A DNA stretch of 8,446 bases from Ruminococcus sp. UBA3855 (GTDB lineage: Bacteria > Bacillota > Clostridia > Oscillospirales > Ruminococcaceae): contig DGHF01000017.1 of the NCBI GenBank assembly GCA_002392545.1, forward strand, positions 1 to 8,446. Reading direction: 5' to 3'. The notes beneath the pieces are model-generated. The model worked only from the letters and a program-made list of their open reading frames with translations. It was not told the origin of the DNA and searched no databases. The first letter of the stretch is position 1, and each line of letters begins with the position of its first letter. Shown piece by piece: positions 5,613 through 8,446 of the stretch. The translations under genes and the position numbers were made by a program.

Positions 5613-6566
5613 TTATGTCAAGGTAAGGCAATAGCTGTACAGTGTCCCCATAAGAAACTCTCCGGAAAAGTAGTCAGAATGATTTACCGCAAGCGTTCCG
5701 GCTTTTTGGGCGTGGGTATTGAGAATAATGCTGTTCAGGGTTACGACAGGATTGGAAAAGCGGTCATTGTCATTTGTCCCAAATGTTGCAAATAAATCTT
5801 TTTCGCCAGAATCGTAACATTTCGCCACGTCATTCCCATATAATGTCATATTATCATAGGCAATGGAAGCAAATTCTCCCTCATCCTTGAAAGTGAAATA
5901 CATGGCATAAAGATTGACATTATATCCGCTGAAATCGACACAGTAAAAATAATACAATCCCTCCGGATAGTTGGGGTCTTCACCAGTAAAGTCGATATAC
6001 TCTAAAAAATCGTTCTGACCTTCCGGCAATGGGAATGCCTGCATCAGCAAATCATTGATATCAGCGTAATTATCGCCCATATTGTGCAATTGCCAATCTG
6101 AATCAGGATAACCCATGATATTTTTTTCAGAATGCTTTTCCCTGACAGTATCTTTCATCAATGTGGTATTGCAATAGTAAATGGGATTGATGCTTAATCT
6201 GTCGATATTCTGATAAAGGAATCCGGCGAAGGGGGAATAATCCATGACTTTCACAGGAGCGTATTCATCCGGTTCAATGCAATATACTTTAGCTTTTCCG
6301 GTTTCGAATTTTTCGCCGAAATTGCTTCGGAGCTGGTCGAGAGTTTCTGTGTAATGGCTGTCCAGCTCACGCAATACATTCAAATTCGTTCCGTCCTCTT
6401 GGATTGCAGACAGGGGGAGGATGTACCGCTGTTTCAGGGCGCAGTATTCCGCCTTATTGCTGTCAGCTCCGGAAACTGAAACACTCCCGAAAAACAAATA
6501 CATGATAATCAGAGGGACGGCAACAATTCCCAAAGGAAGCACAATATTTTTCAGAATCGAAATCAT
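5613..6566 (-). CDS. Unrecognised single-pass membrane-anchored protein, last gene of the operon
   Basis: I do not recognise this 317-residue protein. Residues 7-27 (NIVLPLGIVAVPLIIMYLFFG) form one clear membrane segment after a short N-terminus with a lysine. No cleavage site is obvious, so it is probably a signal anchor. Residues 28-317 are acidic, rich in Tyr, Asp and Asn, and mostly beta-like, and should lie outside the membrane. Six cysteines (C42, C96, C132, C209, C250, C313) are spread through this part. The start overlaps the stop of the upstream gene in an ATGA, and a perfect AAAGGAGGT lies 5 bases before the ATG, so the two genes are translationally coupled. A strong terminator follows. 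It could be a surface sensor, a lipid-independent anchor subunit or the membrane partner of the upstream protein. No catalytic motif is visible. Confidence 0.85.
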   Translation of the reverse strand: MISILKNIVLPLGIVAVPLIIMYLFFGSVSVSGADSNKAEYCALKQRYILPLSAIQEDGTNLNVLRELDSHYTETLDQLRSNFGEKFETGKAKVYCIEPDEYAPVKVMDYSPFAGFLYQNIDRLSINPIYYCNTTLMKDTVREKHSEKNIMGYPDSDWQLHNMGDNYADINDLLMQAFPLPEGQNDFLEYIDFTGEDPNYPEGLYYFYCVDFSGYNVNLYAMYFTFKDEGEFASIAYDNMTLYGNDVAKCYDSGEKDLFATFGTNDNDRFSNPVVTLNSIILNTHAQKAGTLAVNHSDYFSGEFLMGTLYSYCLTLT

Positions 6567-8137
6567 TTCCGACCTCCTTTCTTTTTAGAATGCTGTAACT
6601 TTTCTTCGGTGTTCAAGTCTTCCAGATACAAAAAGCGTTCTTTTGACTGCCACAAATAAATTCTTCTGCTCAGCCATAATTTGAACAGGAATTTGATTGA
6701 CAGTATATTTGTTTTAGAATAACGCTGTTGTAAAAATTGATGGTCAATCTCCTTCCATTTTTTCTTGAAATTCTTATCTCCGTAGCAAGTAATAAATTCC
6801 GGAATGCTTATCAGCCCATTGACAAATAATTCTGCTGGGATGTTGTTGGTATATTTGACAGGTTTTCCATGCTTCTGATACAGAGATTCATAATATTCGA
6901 GAAAGTCCATATTCGCCTGTATGTCAGATTTGAGCGCATTCTTGATGGTTTTCATTTCGATATGATTGGTATGACAATACTCTGCAAGGAAGTTAATTTC
7001 TTTATAGGTAGCATATTCCAGATTGGCTTTTTTATTTCCGCCTTTGAGGGCATTCAGGAAATATTCCACAATGGTCAGCTGTTCCGGAATGGGTGCAGGA
7101 AGCTGTCTTTTTGCTGAAAACCGATTGATATATTTGGTGAGTTCAAAATTGATTTTAACCAGCTGTTCCCTGTCTGCAAGATGAAGCTCGTCCTGATTGG
7201 CTATCATGGTATCTACGGACTGTACAATTAAATTCACATACTCACTGCCTTGGGTCTGCTTTCCGAGGGATTTTTCAAGCAATGCCTGCAATGCCCTGAT
7301 AACCATTTCTTCCGGAAAATAGCTTTTGACAACATCAATATTTTTAATAAAAGTCTCATAATTTTCCAGTTCGTGAAAAATGACACTCTGACAGAAATCT
7401 TTTTTGTCACACACGAATAAATAGACATCATGAGCCAGCGTTCCCTTTTCGCCCTTTTTAGTGGAAAACAGAGAAAGATAATAATAATATTCATCCAATA
7501 AATTACGATTTTCCAGAAAGGAAACATCCGAAATATACATATCTGAAATAAACAGCAAATGTTTCAGGCTCTGCTTTTCAGTCAGATTCACCAGACAGGT
7601 ATATAATTTATCATAGCCGGAATCTTTTGTGAAATCAGGAAGCATGAGATTATTTCTGATATAGGAAAGATGCTCCAGCCTTGCGGGCTGACGGATGAAT
7701 TTCAAGTCTTCCGCATCAATAATGGTATCATTGGCAATCGCAGACGGTAAATGTTTCACAATATAATTCAAAACGGTTTTCAGGGATTCTTCACTCATTC
7801 CGCCTGAACCAAAATGAGAATGTCCGCCGATGAAATTCAGGAGATATTGATTCAATGCAGAAAGCTTTTCCCCATAAGCAACCGAAGTAAAAGCCCCTGA
7901 ATCATCAATGGTATGGTCTTCCACCACGGAGGCACTGCTTTGACGGTTTGTGGCATTGATTCCCGAACTGGTTGTAATTTTGTAAAGGCGGTAATGATAG
8001 ATATAATAAGCGGAAGTATGCTCACCGAGAATCATTGCCGGATTTTGCAGTCTCCTGACACTATCCGGCGTTCCTTCTGTCCATGCATAGGAAGCAGACG
8101 AATTATTTGTGCTAAATTCATATCTTCTGTTTTCCAT
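6563..8137 (-). CDS. Unrecognised 524-residue cytoplasmic protein in the operon
   Basis: I cannot name a family for this protein. It has no signal peptide or membrane segment. The N-terminal part (about 1-110) has a tyrosine-rich strand AYYIYHYRLY (43-52) and a glycine/histidine segment GGHSHFGSGG (104-113). The middle part (about 190-270) has alternating strands and helices, with LLFISD (194-199) and HDVYLFVCD (236-244) looking like Rossmann-type strands ending in acidic residues. The rest (about 275-485) is mainly helical, and the C-terminus is strongly basic (HSKKKGGRK). The start at 8137 is preferred over 8161 because GAGGAG lies 7 bases before it. It overlaps the end of the upstream gene by 20 bases and the downstream membrane-protein gene by 4. 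That arrangement suggests the three products work together. A role in an inducible signalling or conflict system is possible but unproven. Confidence 0.85.
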   Translation of the reverse strand: MENRRYEFSTNNSSASYAWTEGTPDSVRRLQNPAMILGEHTSAYYIYHYRLYKITTSSGINATNRQSSASVVEDHTIDDSGAFTSVAYGEKLSALNQYLLNFIGGHSHFGSGGMSEESLKTVLNYIVKHLPSAIANDTIIDAEDLKFIRQPARLEHLSYIRNNLMLPDFTKDSGYDKLYTCLVNLTEKQSLKHLLFISDMYISDVSFLENRNLLDEYYYYLSLFSTKKGEKGTLAHDVYLFVCDKKDFCQSVIFHELENYETFIKNIDVVKSYFPEEMVIRALQALLEKSLGKQTQGSEYVNLIVQSVDTMIANQDELHLADREQLVKINFELTKYINRFSAKRQLPAPIPEQLTIVEYFLNALKGGNKKANLEYATYKEINFLAEYCHTNHIEMKTIKNALKSDIQANMDFLEYYESLYQKHGKPVKYTNNIPAELFVNGLISIPEFITCYGDKNFKKKWKEIDHQFLQQRYSKTNILSIKFLFKLWLSRRIYLWQSKERFLYLEDLNTEEKLQHSKKKGGRK

Positions 8138-8446
8138 TGGAAATCTCCTCACAAAGTTCAATCAACATATTCACGAAATCAGCCACATACATACGGGATT
8201 CTAACACGCTGGACGGGTCAGGGCCACCAAGAGGAGAAATGCACTGTATCCGTACTCTGTTATCTGACAATACTCTACAATCCTGATACAGTCTTTCAGA
8301 AGCTTGTTTCAATTGGAACGCTTTTTGTTTTTCACTGCAATTGACTGCCAGAGATTTGCAAATTTCTGTAATGACAATATCAGAATTCCGATTGAAAAAT
8401 ACTTTCCGCAGTAATTGTACCTGCTGTGCATTTCGATTATTTTTTC
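8118..8446 (-). CDS. C-terminal part of an unrecognised protein, first visible gene of the operon (cut by right edge)
   Basis: An open frame enters from the right edge and stops at 8118-8120, giving the last 108 residues of a larger protein. The visible part begins KNNRNAQQVQLLRKVFF and is helical with many lysines and glutamines up to about residue 65. A strand-like RVRIQCISPLGGPDPSS and a final helix (SRMYVADFVNMLIELCEEI) follow. The strand, glycine turn and terminal helix recall the end of an alpha/beta P-loop fold such as a GTPase, but the nucleotide-binding motifs would lie outside the window, so this is only an impression. Its last 20 bases overlap the next gene, whose ribosome binding site lies inside this coding sequence. 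Internal TTG or ATG codons are not needed, because the frame is open to the edge. Confidence 0.7.
   Translation of the reverse strand, partial: KNNRNAQQVQLLRKVFFNRNSDIVITEICKSLAVNCSEKQKAFQLKQASERLYQDCRVLSDNRVRIQCISPLGGPDPSSVLESRMYVADFVNMLIELCEEISNGKQKI
8145..8150 (-). promoter_or_regulatory. Ribosome binding site that fixes the 524-residue protein start
   Basis: GAGGAG lies 7 bases before the ATG at 8137. The alternative ATG at 8161 has no comparable site. The site is inside the end of the upstream coding sequence, consistent with coupled translation. Confidence 0.75.

Noticed and set aside
6563..8137. Assignment of the 524-residue protein to the GAP1 family of GTPase-linked conflict systems
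   Set aside because: Size and layout are suggestive, but none of the N-terminal motifs I associate with that family are visible, so the name was not used.
7913..8344. A 143-codon plus-strand open frame opposite the start of the 524-residue gene
   Set aside because: It overlaps two coupled minus-strand genes, has no ribosome binding site that I can see and encodes a composition typical of an antisense frame.

Overview
The window looks like chromosomal DNA of a fibre-degrading ruminococcal Firmicute (Ruminococcus-like, possibly near R. flavefaciens or R. albus). The evidence is a secreted protein with a C-terminal type I dockerin (the module that docks proteins onto a cellulosome), a family 43 glycoside hydrolase, a Firmicute-type TnpB element, strong AGGAGG-like ribosome binding sites and moderately AT-rich DNA. 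The species assignment is inference. Every gene I can support lies on the minus strand, so transcription runs from right to left.

In transcription order: positions 8446-5613 hold the end of a packed operon of at least three genes. These are a gene cut by the window edge (8446-8118), a 524-residue protein (8137-6563) and a 317-residue single-pass membrane protein (6566-5613). The genes overlap by 20 and 4 bases and end at an intrinsic terminator (5578-5605). I recognise none of the three, and this is the best candidate for an undescribed system. Next is a solo TnpB element (about 5561-4122) with a left-end hairpin, its own promoter, an intact RuvC nuclease gene and a right end that looks like an omega-RNA scaffold. 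No TnpA is present. It ends only about 45 bases before a GH43 gene (4076-2610), so the insertion probably changed how that gene is transcribed.

The GH43 enzyme has no signal peptide or dockerin and is predicted to act in the cytoplasm on imported arabinoxylan or arabinan fragments. After it, with its own promoter, comes a secreted protein (2429-957) with a cysteine-peptidase-like domain (NlpC/P60 or CHAP type), two Ig-like modules and a dockerin. It is probably a cellulosome-borne peptidase or peptidoglycan hydrolase, and a clear terminator follows it (906-944). The last gene (764 to the left edge) is the N-terminal part of an SLC13/ArsB-type anion permease. It has a good sigma-A promoter (872-900) and a leader with repeated CTAACTAT motifs.

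The GH43 and dockerin genes suit a plant-polysaccharide lifestyle, one outside and one inside the cell. The permease could import organic anions, but no shared regulation is shown. I found no tRNA, rRNA or CRISPR array. Intergenic stretches are short and described individually.
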